Positions 46,001-64,000 are shown, counted from the first letter of the stretch. The stretch is DNA of 64,000 bases from Bolinopsis microptera (GCF_026151205.1 NC_087080.1:13587337-13651336), one strand, 5' to 3'. The notes: generated by a model not told the origin, from the sequence alone. Translations and numbers: made by a program.

Positions 46001-48130
46001 AGCAATCAGCTCAAAGACTCATTAGTTAATACAGAGTACGGTGTATATATAAATATATATAAGATAATGTACACATTGCGGATACAGTCTAGTGTACACA
46101 AATTAGTAACTGAAATTAAATGTACAGTTGCTACTACTAAGATATAAAGTGTAAACTTTAATGTGGTTCACTAAATCACGGTTTAGCAAGAGAAAGGTTG
46201 TGAAGGTTGTAGCAGCATGAAGCGTAATGAAGAGGTCGTATGCTGACTATATTGCGAACATTTATACTTCAGTTTAATATTGTGTATAATAGCGTGCACA
46301 CAAAGGAAGATTGTGTGTAAATAGTTGTGGGGAGGGGGGCTGTGTGTGTGTCATGGCAGTGGTGAGTATTCAAATGTACAGTGTAGAGAGTGTACCATGC
46401 TGCTTTCTCTCTATTTCATTCTGTATGTAGTACAAGTTGTGTGTTCTACTTACGTTATGTGTAGTGTGTATTAGGGGTGAGAGTGTCAAGGTTGGGGAGG
46501 TTTTTAACTGAGCACAAGATCAAACAACAGAATATTAGAGAGGGAGTGGTTTCGTTTAATGGATTACGTAAAACGGTTAAAATACGGAACACGGGACCGG
46601 ATTGCTGGCTCGCTGTCTCAGCCAGAACGAAATACGCAGAATAAGGATGTTAAATAACTGCAGCATTTCAAGATATACCAGACAGAGCAATATCGGCTGC
46701 GATAACACAGAGTAATCTCGTTTAACGAGCATAATATGCACTAGTTATGGTTATATAACATGATTTTAAACATAAGTAGTAATGGCTCTGCTGGACGAGT
46801 CGCCCAAACACAAATTTATTTACCAACTCAAAATAATATAAGTTACAGGGGCCAGTGCAGACAGGATGATACTTATAAGCTTATAAAATTACGTTCATTC
46901 GATAACTTTAAATACTTCCTCTAATATAACGCATATAACGGAGAGGGTTTAATGTTTTAACTTTGGGAATATATTCAAAAGTAACGGATGATCTGACTTA
47001 TAGCTGCAAAACCAAGAAAAAACATTTTGTTCAAGAAAACAACAAATTCATTATAATGAAGAGTATGTGACTTAATAAATGTGAGCCGCTGCAATTAGAT
47101 TACTGCAATTAGAATTTGTTTAGAGTCCAAGTAATCTGGATCTCGATTGAATTAAATGGCTGGAAATTCAAGGAAAGGGGTATTTTTCCCTCACTGACAG
47201 CTAGCTATGCACGTCCTTTCCTTAAAACTGGCAAATGAATTTGTATATACAATTATAGCAATTTTGGATGTATGGAAATGTTCAGCACTACTTCCATACT
47301 TATTTCGACAGCAGTATTGGCTTGGTCTTCGTCCGAATAAATGTCGCAAAATATAAACAAAAGATTTCTGTTATGCTGTGATATTTATATTGTAACGCTG
47401 AACACTAAAAAGTAGTAATACTAAAAATATATAATACTATATTATAAAATACTATACTATAAAGTATTTCAGATCCCTATGATATCGAGCTCGAGAAAAG
47501 AATTTGAAAGACGCTGCACTGTGCAGTATTATAAGTGTGAGTGTCGAGTAGTGATACATATCTAGTGGGAAGCACTTCCTAATTAGACCAGCGACAGAAC
47601 AAATTACTGAGTTATTAAATAATTATGGAGTCATTAAATCATAATTAGCAGTTATTAGTGCCACTTTCATATCTCTTTACCCTTAATTGCACTTATAATC
47701 TACGATAGTTTTATACACTACAATACTTATGACACGCTAGTTTTGACAAGAAACAGCTGATAGATAATCAAAACAAGCACGCAGTGGAGATAAAAGCTAT
47801 CAATCACGAGTAAGAATAATACGAAAACACGAAACAAAAGCAAATATCTTGGTCCAGTTTTCATAAGAATCAAACTATTTTCCTTTGAGGGAAGAACGTA
47901 GGTAGCCTGTGGACGTGGTATTGTGGTAAGTTTGATACTAAATAACTAGATAAAGAGGAAACACTCTGTTAATCAGAGTAAATTAAAACATCAATAACTC
48001 AGTACGACTGCAATACTAAGTGTAGATCTATCAAACAACACTGTTAGACATGTGGCCTGTGAAAGTTGTCTCGTTAATTAGTTAATACAATGCAGGTTAG
48101 AGAGTAGTTATAAAGCTGGTAAGATACTGC
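43010..48130. other. ODF2 upstream region and spacer, no gene recognised
   Basis: The ODF2 promoter and any 5' untranslated exons should lie near the left end; CCCCCAG just before the first coding segment could be an acceptor. The remainder is AT-rich. Short frames at 44029-44550 and 45823-46005 lack domains, splice context or low-complexity coding character. Confidence 0.45.
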
Positions 48131-48138
48131 AGGGGGCA

Positions 48139-48352
48139 TCTTAACCAATATCTCTCTAGTATCATAACTAATATCTCTCCAGTATCATAACTAATATCTC
48201 TCCAGTATCTTAACCAATGTCTCTCCAGTATCTTAACCAATGTCTCTCCAGTATCTTAACCAATATCTCTCCAGTATCTTAACCAATATCTCTCCAGTAT
48301 CTTAACCAATATCTCTCCAGTATCATAACCAATATCTCGCCTAATAAACACT
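48139..48352. repeat. 23-bp minisatellite (CTCTCCAGTATCTTAACCAATAT)
   Basis: About nine head-to-tail copies with changes of TTAACC to ATAACT or ATAACC and AATAT to AATGT. The repeat is CT-rich on the plus strand. No relation to the other 23-bp satellite is evident. Confidence 0.92.
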
Positions 48353-48594
48353 CGTCTAATAGTTCAACGAGCTCAACTTCTAGTTTAAATACTACACAAT
48401 ATTGCAAGACAATTATATTAGATAAATAAACTTTGAGCTAGAAGAGAATAGATGTCATTCGGTCGCGTCCGCGTGACACCAGTGAATATTACAGGTTGGA
48501 TATAATAGCAAGTGTAGTTAGATTAGCTGAACAACAGTGTAAAATATCTAATCTTGAAAAGAGGAAGATTACAGCAATGTCACTGGCTCAGATG

Positions 48595-48715
48595 TAACAA
48601 GCTGGTTGCTGATTGGTTATCGTGTCTCACTTTGACTCCTGATTGGCTAGCGTGTCTCAGTCAGATTGCTGATTGGCTGGCGGGTCTAAGAGTGATTCCT
48701 GGTTGGACAATGCGG
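48595..48715. promoter_or_regulatory. Cluster of CCAAT-box repeats
   Basis: GCTGATTGGTTATCGTGTCT, CTGATTGGCTAGCGTGTCTC and GCTGATTGGCTGGCGGGTCT lie about 30 bases apart and a fourth TGGTTGGAC follows. They are short tandem repeats with an inverted CCAAT box in each. They could be NF-Y sites of an unseen promoter or just a decayed tandem repeat. Confidence 0.35.
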
Positions 48716-49130
48716 CAGAAACTCTGATTAAGTACTGCTGTACTGATGGCACGGCTCTGGAGGGTAAGAGGACCTCATACTACAATTTGTAAGGTCTGAC
48801 AAATACAAGACTGATTTGCAGGAAATGCTACAACTTTACAATAGTGACACGTAATTACATCACTATTCTTAGCTAAGCAAATTAATACCTGGGTCCTGGT
48901 GTCAGTACAGATTTAAAATAAGATTTCCTTCGGGCTCTGCTGTCGGCCTCCTAGGGAAGACTAAGGGCTTCATATAAGGTTAAACACCTTGTTTGGTTCG
49001 GGTTGGTTCGGGTCGCCAACAAGGCCAAGGGTTCCTTATATGGAAATTAAAATATTATTATCAAAGGGTTCCTAATGAAAGTGTACCAGTTCAAAGCAAT
49101 AATTGTTTTTCATACCTACAAAGTTATGAA
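48716..49130. other. Spacer, no gene recognised
   Basis: Short AT-rich stretch between the CCAAT cluster and the 27-bp minisatellite. Related GGTTCGGGTTGGTTCGGGTC and AAGGGTTCC motifs suggest old repeats. Nothing coding is seen. Confidence 0.4.
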
Positions 49131-49872
49131 AGGAAGTTGGCTGGTCTATAAATTTATAAAGTTAAGGTAGAAAGTTCAATGGTCTACAAAAGTACAAAGG
49201 TAGGAAGTTTACTGGTCTACAAATAGGTAGGAAGCTTACTGGTCTACAAATAGGTAGGAAGTTTACTGGTCTACAAATAGGTAGGAAGTTTACTGGTCTA
49301 CAAATAGGTAGGAAGTTTACTGGTCTACAAAGGTAGGAAGTTTACTGGTCTACAAATAGGTATGAACTTTACTGGTCTACAAATAGGTAGGAAGTTTACT
49401 GGTCTACAAATAGGTAGGAAGTTTACTGGTCTACAAATAGGTATGAACTTTACTGGTCTACAAATAGGTAGGAAGTTTACTGGTCTACAAATAGGTAGGA
49501 AGTTTACTGGTCTACAAATAGGTAGGAAGTTTACTGGTCTACAAATAGGTAGGAAGTTTACTGGTCTACAAATAGGTAGGAAGTTTACTGGTCTACAAAT
49601 AGGTAGGAAGTTTACTGGTCTACAAATAGGTAGGAAGTTTACTGGTCTACAAATAGGTAGGAAGTTTACTGGTCTACAAATAGGTAGGAAGTTTACTGGT
49701 CTACAAATAGGTAGGAAGTTTACTGGTCTACAAATAGGTAGGAAGTTTACTGGTCTACAAATAGGTAGGAAGTTTACTGGTCTACAAATAGGTAGGAAGT
49801 TTACTGGTCTACAAATAGGTAGGAAGTTTACTGGTCTACAAAAGTAGGAAGTTTACAGGTCTACAAAAGTAA
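49131..49872. repeat. 27-bp minisatellite (AGGTAGGAAGTTTACTGGTCTACAAAT family)
   Basis: Roughly 25 copies. The central 20 or so are nearly identical and the outer copies (49131-49200, 49838-49872) are diverged and shorter, as expected when a tandem array homogenises in the middle. Since 27 is divisible by 3, one frame reads as a 9-residue repeat (GRKFTGLQI) for 161 codons, an artefact of the array. Confidence 0.95.
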
Positions 49873-52039
49873 ACAAGAAGTAGACTATAACCTATTCCAG
49901 ACATTGGAAGTGTGCTAGGAAGGTCTACCTGGATAGTTTTTGTCCTAATGGTACTGCAATTCTTTGTTGACAGCTTACAGCAGCTAGTAATGCTGTTCAC
50001 ATTATATCACTTACTCTGGGTTATAAGGTTCGCATTATATCCCACACATGGTTCGATTAAATCAGAGCTCAAGGATACCAACAAACACTAGATACTATCA
50101 ACAGCAAAACCTTAATAAGTAGATACCAATGACAGAAAATATCGATTGAATTAGAACGTTTTCAGGATATGACTGGATACAATACACAGCAGCAGTCTAC
50201 ATTGCTCAATACAAGTCTGAGATACGGCAACAAAATATGAGTATCACAATAACTTCAACGACTTTAAATAGTCATCCCAACTAAATTAAGATATCAAATT
50301 TCTGAATACCTGAAAAACAAATGACACCTGTTCCAATTACAGCTGGCAATCAATATAAAATCATGTAACACTAAGATATAAACAATAACACCAATTACAC
50401 AAACGCATAGGAGAAACACCAGTATCACCATGGTAACGGGTCAAGTGATACAGAAACAGTGAACACATTTAAGGGTCCAAACACACACACACACACACAC
50501 CAACACTCACTCACGTATATATAATAACGTACGAAGTAATGTGATACATTATGCGTGTACAGACTTTTCATTTTATTTTCCTGGCCGGGGGTGGTAGGAT
50601 AAACAGAATTATGTTTACCATGGACCGCTAGGAACTCTTCCATCATTGGCTGCTGGACCTGTCATGTGACCCATACCTACCACTCAGTGTCGACGTGGCT
50701 GCCCAATGCCCATGTGGGTACACACGTGCTAATCAAATGAACATTGCTGAAATTAGGATGAGTCCAGGCCATCACGAGGGGCAGTTAGAGGGGTGTCATT
50801 GGAGGGGACTGCGATATCGTATATTGGAATATTATGTACAACTTCACCTAATTGTCCTTTAATATCATTTGTGATGGAATCACCAGTGTTAGCTCTACAG
50901 GGGTTCAAGGAAACGAACCTGAAAATAAGCTCACATGACCCCACACTCGGCCCTGATTGGCGGATGATGCAGGCTGAGTCGCTAGTTGGGATGGCTGTAA
51001 CTAAGGTCCGTGGTTCTGTACACCTATTGGTTAGATTCACAATGCTGATTGGACAGTTACTGCAACAAAAGAAGCTGATCGGCTAGTTGTGAGGAATCTG
51101 AGAAATCTAATTGGAGGATTTAGCCACCTGCTTTATTGGATTACAGTTGCGTAACAAAAAACAGGACAAGTGTTACATTACAAAGTGCCGGCTACCATTA
51201 AGAGCACACATCTTGTTACTTGTTGTGAACGTGATGAGTATATACGGAGTTAGTTACAGTCATTACAATACAGGTCACGGTTGCAACTCGGGGAAAAACA
51301 AACTTGAAAGCGTGACGCCATAAAATGGGAATAATCGGAATAATCTGATGGCAACACGGTTGGCTGAACGTTGGTGAAGAAAACCAAAAAACGAGCTAAT
51401 TTGACAGGAGGCAGGAGCAATGAGCATGCAGGTGGAACACAAAATTGAAAAACTCAAACCATTATAAAAATCCGGCAAGTCAGCAGTCAGCAGTGCCAAG
51501 AAAACATTGGCAACATTTTAGTCTTGCGGCAATCAAATTATCAATGGTATGCATTTCACAAGAGCATTCCATTTTAGCCTCCGGGTTAAACTGAGCAGAA
51601 TAAAACCTTGAGTTTGGTGATTTACAAAAATAAATACGGGGTATAAATTGCATTTGCCACATAAAGTGATTGATTACATGGCTTTAATTGATATTTTATT
51701 GGGCTGCAAGCCTCAAATCCCGTTATGGATATAAATCTATTGGATTGCATCCCTCTGTTCATGACTACTGGTACACCTTGATTACAGGACATTATGATAC
51801 GTGGTATATTGGATAACGGAAACATTCATCATGTCAATATGTGTAAATCTCATTAAAAGTGGCCATGGCCACTGTATTGGCAGGCCACTATGGTAATTGT
51901 AGGCTGTAGCCATCTTACTACTCGCTGAACGTGAATATTAATGTTCGCTGAACGACAAGATTAATGCTGCTCACTCAACGTGAAAATGAAGGCGTCTTAC
52001 TCGACGTAAAAATTACTACTGATCAGACTAGACACCAAA
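49873..52039. other. Spacer without supported genes
   Basis: Contains an (AC)n run near 50481-50501, an X-box-like ATCACCATGGTAAC at 50424-50437 and several ATTGG motifs at 50955-51110. Open frames on both strands overlap and show no domain. No gene can be supported. Confidence 0.45.
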
Positions 52040-54050
52040 CAGAAGAAGTTCTAGGAGGATAGAAGTTTATATCTTAATCTATCTGAATTCTGCTAACCCC
52101 TCCCCATTCCACCAAGACGGAGGAGGGGTCAAAACAATCGTCATGGGGTACCGGCTATTCCTGATGGTAGAATTTGAGTCAGATAGGTTTGTTTTTGTAC
52201 TGGTCAGGTTTAAACCGTTTGCTGTGTGAGCTCCGGTGACTTGTTCGAAGATACAGGTAATCCAATTATGGCTTCTTAAAACCAAGAAAATGCACAGAAT
52301 ACCTAAAACATAAAGAGAAAGGAGCCCTGTCAAGAGAAAATGAAATGTCAGATACCTCAATCTAGAATGTAAATGAAGGTAGCACCGTGGGAGGGAGGCT
52401 CAGAGCGCGTGTTCAAATATAACGCACTTTATCTTCACGGAAAGTTCAAACAGAACCGCGGTCCATATAAAGGATAATGTTGATTTCAGAAGGTTGGCCA
52501 GAGCTTTATCTTGAATCGTATTATATTTATAAAGTTAGAATACGTCTGCAACTGGTGACCAGTTGATAGCTGATAGGTTGACGGCGGTGTGGTTGGTCAT
52601 CTGTGGAGTGCATTGTAACGGGGTACACGATACCACACATGACGCACACGATACCGCACAAGACGCCACAACACGACATGACCGTGTCTGATGTCAATAG
52701 TTGACAGCTTCACGTTTTGTGGAGAGATCGGTAGTAGAAGGTGTCCTTGAGTTTGCTGTCATAACTTCAGGGAGCTGGATATTGGAACTTGCATTATGGA
52801 AACCTGATAGAGATGTTACAGGTAGAAAAGTAGAGAGAGAGAGAGAGGAGAGGAGAGAGAGAGAGAGAGGGAAGGGAGTGGTAGTATAAGGGAGGACATT
52901 ATTACTGATTACAGATTAACCACTTTAACTGAGAAAGTTAGAATAATTAAAATGTCATTTGTAAAATTGTAAAAGTGAGTAATTGATAAGAAGGCTGAAG
53001 GGATAGCCGATGTCTCCCAATTATGTGGTCTTCGGGTGGAGTTGAAACTTGAAGCCCCTGACTGACTGACTAATACTTCATCCTCCAAACTGTACCAACT
53101 TTGTATAATTGTATCACGTGATAATAATACGTTGGGTTATCTACCCTAAAAATCAAAGCATCAAGCAACCTGATCAATCATGACGTATCAAAAGAAACAA
53201 GAATTAAATCAGAGTGCAGAGTGTGTATAGTTGAGATTAACGATTACAACATTAGCTGGAGTATCAGAATGTGTAACAAAGACTACAAGACACTGGACCA
53301 CATGGAATACCTACACATTATAACATAATAATACACAGTGCTAAAGGGCCCCCGACTTGCAGGCTACCCGCTACAAAGTCACTGCAACAGATTCGGAAGA
53401 TTAACGTTCACAGTGAAGGACATCTGTGCGAGTCATACGGTTACCTATATAGTTACCTATATAGTGGAGATTGATTGGGGCTTGACCGTTTGCCACGTGG
53501 AGGATCGAAGTTGGTGTACCTGAAGGGATGTGGTGCCCGAGCCTGTCATTTAAACGAGTGATGACAAATAATAAATGATCTCAAATTAATGTAAGTCCAT
53601 ATTTTAGAGTGGCACGCAGTAACAACAAGAGAGAACAGTGGGTCACCACATGTGTTATTTAAACAGGAAACACAACATTGTTTAGCATGTGTCAAAGAAA
53701 AAACAACATGGTCACAACGCGGCGGGGGAGCTAGCATACGGGAAACACGCTAAATTACACGGTCTAGGTATATAACTGGTGAGTGGTATAAATATAATGT
53801 ACTTTAAACCTCGACCAACAGAGCCTCATTAATATCGTCATGCCCTAGAGTAACGAGGCTAATTGCTAATTAATTGTTCTTACTTCATACCCTAAAGACC
53901 GTTGTTTTAATGGTACCTCTTATTATCTTATCTGTACTAAACACGAGGCTAGAGAGTAGAGACTAGCTAACAGTTGTAAACAGGATCAAAACCACGAACA
54001 TGTAATTATTACAAGGGTACACTGGTACAGACAACCACTGCAGGGGTACA
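52040..54050. other. Clean copy A of a duplicated non-coding block
   Basis: This block recurs in degraded form at 54412-56140. Shared anchors include AGAAG-AGTTCTAGGAGG, ATCTATCTGAAT, GTCCTTGAGTTTGCTGTCAT, GTAGAAAAGTAGAGAGAG and TATTATCTTATCTGTA. It contains a short (GA)n run at 52832-52870. No gene is supported. Confidence 0.6.
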
Positions 54051-54411
54051 CACAACCACTGTAGGGGTACACACAACCACTGTAGGGGTGGTTATATATC
54101 AAACAAATGCCCCTTCTAGCCCACAAAAGGGGCTTTTGTTATGAACTTGTACTCATCGTTAGCAGTAGGCACACTACCTTCTAGGCTATCCATTATCGGT
54201 ATGAAATCTTTTATCTAGATAAACAGATAAAAATTTAGGTTTTATCTAGATAAAACCGATAAAACCGATAATTTTTCTGCTGAAGGCCAAAGCCAAAATG
54301 TTTTCCAAATTTCACAAAAACTGATTGTCGACTTTTATTACTGTTTACCAGTAATCTTGCTAAAGTACAACTTCCTTTCTTTTGAAAATATTAGAGCATC
54401 AGTTTTGCTCC

Positions 54412-56575
54412 AATACAGAAGAGTTCTAGGAGGTACAGTTTCTCTTAAATCTATCTGAATCTGCCGTCTCTCCTAAAACAAGTGTGACGGGGTCAAAACA
54501 TAAGTCATGTAGATACCGGTCTTCCTAAAAGATTTGGTAGCAGTTTGTTAAATAGATCAAGGGTTTTACCGTTGCTGTAAGTGACTCCAGTCCTTCAAAA
54601 CAGTAGACACCAGTTTTGCTCTCTTAAACAAAAATCACAATACCTACAAAAAGAGAACGTCCCTTCAAGAAAACAGTAGTCAACAGTTCTCATTCAAAAT
54701 AGACACTGTAGGTCCCTGAGAGTAACGGCACTAGTGTCTCAAACGCGGTTTAAATAAACCGTTTCCTTCACCGAGTAACAGAACGCGGCCATAGTAATTG
54801 ATTTCAGAACGGTTGCCGAGCTTATCTTGATGTTTTCTAAAGTTAGATCGTCTGCACTGTGACAGTGAAGCTGAGGTGACGGCGGATGTTTCAAACTGAG
54901 TCATTGTTTCGGGTTCCCTAGAAACAGTAACGCAACGATACGAAATATCAAACACGTCATGACCGGCTGATCATGTTGACCTTCACGTGTGGAACATCAG
55001 TAGAGCGTCCTTGAGTTTGCTGTCATAAACTTCAGGGACTGATATTGGACCTTTCTTAACCTGTGAGAAGTAGAAAAGTAGAGAGAGCACAGTATCGGAG
55101 AGGAGAAGAGGAAGCGAGTTGAGACACAGGGACTTTTCTGATACGATTAACACTGTATGAAAAGTTAGAATTAATTTCATTTAAAATAGACAAGGAGTAT
55201 TGACTACGAGAACTGAAGGTAGCCGTGTTCCATGTGCTTCGGTGAGTAAACTTACCCTGATGACTGAAAATTCATCCCAAACGTACAACTTGTATAATGT
55301 ACACGTGATATAAACGTTGGTTTCTCCCTAAACAGTAAGCACCTGATCATCAGACGTTCAAAGAAAAAAGAATTAACAGAGTGCGTTGCTTATGAGGAAT
55401 TGAACGATACAAACATTCTGAAATGAAAAATTTAAAATGATCACTGAACCGTTTCCCCTGTACCTAAACATTTAACAATATACACAGTGCCTATGCTCCG
55501 AAGACAATGTTCTCGCTAGAACACTTACGAATAATATGCCAACGCTCGGATATTTTACTTAAGTTACAGTAACGAGTCTCGTTACCTCTAGATTACTTTA
55601 AGTAGAACGCGGGACTCCTCACGATACAGTGAGGATCTCTAAGTGTTACTGAGTACAGTTGCCACAGTTCCATTAAAGGTAGATACAAATAATAAATGAC
55701 TCAACATTAATAAATCCATCTTCTATGCACCATAAAACGTTAGGGACTGCTTGGATTAGGAAGTTGTAAATTAAACTGAAAACTTGTTTGATGTGTCAAA
55801 GAAAAAATCATTGTTTCGGTAATTCCAGGATGTATTATACGATAAAACTACTAAATTAACAATACCTTTACGTTATCGAGATAATTATCGTACGATATCG
55901 GAGTGGATACGGTGAGTCCTTAACTTACTGTACTTTAAACTACGACAACGAGCTAGTTTTCGTTCTCCTAAGTTTCAGCAATTCATTATTTTCACTCCTT
56001 ATGCTAACTTAGTGCTTTTAATGTAACCTATTATCTTATCTGTATGTAAACCACGCTAGGACTGGTATACTAACTGTATCCTAAGCGATCTAACATGTAC
56101 ATTTAATTATACTAATATGTAATGTATCAGACAACCATTTGACATTCACAACAACATGTATGTGTGTTCATAACAAAAAATCAAATATCGCAAAATAACA
56201 AGTAGGTAATCTAGTTAATGAAACAGGTATTCATCGTAAGATGAATTACAAGCCTTAACTCCTAGGCCTAAACCACACCGGAACGCAGGCGTATTATCTG
56301 GGGTATCTAAATTATCCGCTACAGTCATATGTTTAGACATCAGCATTTGAGTAAGGAAGGTGAATTCACGTAGTAATTTAGTAGTGTATCTTGAGGTTGT
56401 AAACTGCCCAGGTCATAAGTGTAACTTACTTGAGGGACACGACTCTATTACTATATTTAATTATATTATGTTGTGATATATAATACACATTACTATAACT
56501 ACTATTAACCTGAACTAGTAATAGATCCTATTTTATTAAACAAGAAATTTAGCGGAGTAAAAAGATCAAAGTAGC
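54412..56575. other. Noisy duplicate of flanking sequence, likely assembly error
   Basis: 54412-56140 follows copy A (52040-54050) in order, and about 56150-56560 follows the block at about 56575-57050. The degraded version is shorter throughout: the offset to copy A falls from about 2372 to 2268, 2170 and 2095 bases along the block, so deletions dominate. Homopolymers and short motifs are partly collapsed. The order is clean A, noisy A plus B, then clean B. That is what an unpolished long read left inside a contig would give. Ancient duplication is less likely, because divergence changes abruptly at the edges. Confidence 0.65.
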
Positions 56576-57109
56576 AACGAAACAAGTAGGTAATCTAAGG
56601 ATTAAAGAAACAGGTAAGTTCAGTACGAGGTGAAGATGAATTACAAGCCTGTATAGCCTAGAGCCCAAACCACACGACCTGGAACCCAGCCGCGTAATTA
56701 CTGATCACTAATGCCCGCATAATATATGCGCTCATACATCATAATCCATTTAAGACATCAGCATTTGAGGTGAAGGAAGGGTTAGAATTCTCTAGTATAA
56801 CTTAGTGAAGTTGTAAGTGTAGGGTTCTAAAGCTGCCGCCAGGTCAGCAGGGTAACGGTTTATTACAGAGGGACACCAGACTGTGTTTTCTATAAGTTGC
56901 GTAATTATATTCATGTTGTGATATAGTGAATAAACAACGAGATTATATGAACTACTATTTAGACTCTGACTACTAAGTAAATAGATCCTATTATTATTAG
57001 AACAAAGAAATTTATGCGGAGTAAATGTAAGGAGTCTGTGAAGCAAGCCGCAAGGCATATAAGTCTCGAACAAATGATTACACAGCTACATAACAGTGGC
57101 GTAACAAAT

Positions 57110-57211
57110 GGTCCTGTTGGGGGGATTTTTTACCAAAACACTCCAGTGGCCGGGGGGGGGGGGGGGGCGCGCCAAAAAACCTGATATTTGGGGGGGGGGG
57201 GGGGGGGGGGC
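57110..57211. repeat. Long G runs
   Basis: Two runs of 16 or more G at about 57151-57167 and 57190-57210, separated by CGCGCCAAAAAACCTGATATTT, in otherwise AT-rich DNA. They could form G-quadruplexes. Run lengths are also prone to sequencing error. Confidence 0.8.
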
Positions 57212-62726
<5,515 letters not shown>

Positions 62727-62969
62727 ACTTTTCGTGGAGAAAGGAGTACAATTTGGCGGCCAATTTCTCCCAGCTCGAAAAATATTAATGTTGGCGCCGA
62801 AATATGCAAGAAAAAACAGTAGCATTTATATGAGGAGGCGAACTTTTCGTGGAGAAAGGAGTACAATTTGGCGGCAAATTTCTCCCAGCTTGTAATTGGA
62901 ACGAAAAATATTAATGTTGGCGCCGAAATATGCAAGAAAAAACAGTAGCATTTATATGAGGAGGCGAAC
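62727..62969. repeat. Tandem duplication of about 120 bases
   Basis: Two near-identical copies beginning ACTTTTCGTGGAGAAAGGAG and ending in GCATTTATATGAGGAGGCGA. The second has about a dozen extra bases (TTGTAATTGGAA). The high identity points to a recent duplication. Confidence 0.9.
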
Positions 62970-62989
62970 AGGGGCTGGTAATATGTAAT

Positions 62990-63592
62990 CTTACAGTGTA
63001 ACAGTATAATGACAGTGTAACAGTAATATTATTGCAGTGTAACAGTGCAACAGTTTAACATATTAACAGTGTTGCAGTGTTTTAGTGTTACAGTGCAACA
63101 ATGTTACAATGTTACAATGTTACAATGTTACAATGTTACAATGTTACAATGTTACAATGTTACAATGTTACAATGTTACAATGTAACAGTGTTACAATGT
63201 TACAATGTAATAGTGTTACAATGTTACAATGTAACAGTGTTGCAATGTAACAATGTCACAGTTTTAAAATGTAACAGTGCTAAAATGTAACAATGTTAAA
63301 ATGTAACAATGTTAAAATGTAACAATGTTAAAATGTAACAGTGTTACAGTGTTAAAATGTAACAGTGTTAAAATGTAACAGTGTTACAATGTTAAAATGT
63401 AACAATGTAACAGTGTTAAAATGTAACAGTGTTACAATGTAACAGTGTTAAAATGTAACAGTGTTACAATGTAACAGTGTTACAATGTAACAGTGTTAAA
63501 CTGTTAAAATGTAACAGTGTTACACTGTTAAAATGTTACAGTGTTAAAATGTAACAGTGTAACATTGTTACAATGTTACATTGTAACAGTGT
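62990..63592. repeat. 8/16-bp TTACAATG-type satellite
   Basis: The left part is a run of TTACAATG octamers (63090-63185). The right part alternates TTAAAATGTAACAGTG and TTACAATGTAACAGTG as 16-bp units. The change from 8- to 16-bp period suggests higher-order expansion. The 81-aa YNVTMLQC frame is an artefact of the repeat. Confidence 0.93.
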
Positions 63593-64000
63593 ACGTGTCA
63601 CTCCACTATCAAATCTTGACGGGGATTTACATCATAGCACTAGCACTCTAGCGGCGTAGAACAAACAATAAGATCCACTTATCATGACTCCTGATGGTTA
63701 ACTCAAGACTAAAAGTATCCGAGAACCGTCAAATTATGAAATTTAACGAGGGATATACAAACTCTGAAGTTAAAGTGACAGACAGAATTATTAAAATTGA
63801 TCCGGCTGAAGTTGGGGTCCATGGAGGGAGAAATTAGCAGATGTAGGTATAATTAAGAGATACAGTTAATCAATTAGACCATTAATTAGTGTGGAGAGGA
63901 ACGCAGCCTACCTTACAAAGAGACACTGCCTACAACTGCAGTACTGTAATAAAGTAAGGCACATCTACCGCAGCTCAATATATCGTCATAGCGACTCTGG
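63593..64000. other. No gene recognised at right edge
   Basis: AT-rich unique sequence with many stops. Nothing can be supported before the window ends. Confidence 0.45.

Noticed and set aside
49362-49847. 161-codon frame of GRKFTGLQI repeats
   Set aside because: A 27-bp minisatellite read in one frame; nothing coding outside the array.
63045-63290. YNVTMLQC repeat frame
   Set aside because: Translation of the 8-bp satellite.

Overview
The window is AT-rich animal nuclear DNA. Its genes have several short exons with GT-AG introns, codon phase is kept across every junction I rebuilt, and four genes encode parts of motile cilia, sperm tails or centrioles. Decayed LINEs, a pogo-like DNA transposon, fold-back elements, MITE-like hairpins and minisatellites fill much of the rest. 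An invertebrate is likely. A cnidarian-type genome is one possibility, judging by the lectin and repeat flavour, but I cannot fix the species.

Layout. 1-9.9 kb: two minus-strand exons of an unidentified coiled-coil protein (1786-2826), a decayed retroelement remnant (3.2-3.5 kb), a MITE (4.16-4.61 kb), a 3.5 kb imperfect palindrome (4.76-8.27 kb), a 5'-truncated LINE end abutting it (8.3-9.4 kb) and another MITE (9.49-9.84 kb). 11.5-13.5 kb: a second LINE reverse transcriptase with one in-frame stop. 14.4-20.3 kb, plus strand, head to tail: RIIAD1, DNAJB13 (radial-spoke Hsp40), a small unknown ORF and SPAG8 (CFAP143, a microtubule-associated axonemal protein). 21.8-43.0 kb, minus strand: ODF2/cenexin. 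Its last two exons (21.8-22.2 kb) lie about 15 kb from the rest (37.6-43.0 kb). That interval holds a 23-bp satellite, a pogo remnant, a secreted two-domain C-type lectin gene (28.3-29.3 kb) and two further terminal-type exons (34.0-35.1 and 36.9-37.4 kb) whose reading phase also fits ODF2. 43-64 kb: no gene that I can support, several tandem repeats, and a noisy duplicated block at 54.4-56.6 kb that looks like an assembly error.

How it fits together. RIIAD1, DNAJB13, SPAG8 and ODF2 form a small cilium/flagellum neighbourhood. A perfect RFX X-box lies 184 bp upstream of SPAG8. The 23-bp satellite inside ODF2 consists of roughly fifty X-box-like near-palindromes. Whether RFX factors bind that array is inference, but it is the most unusual idea the window offers.
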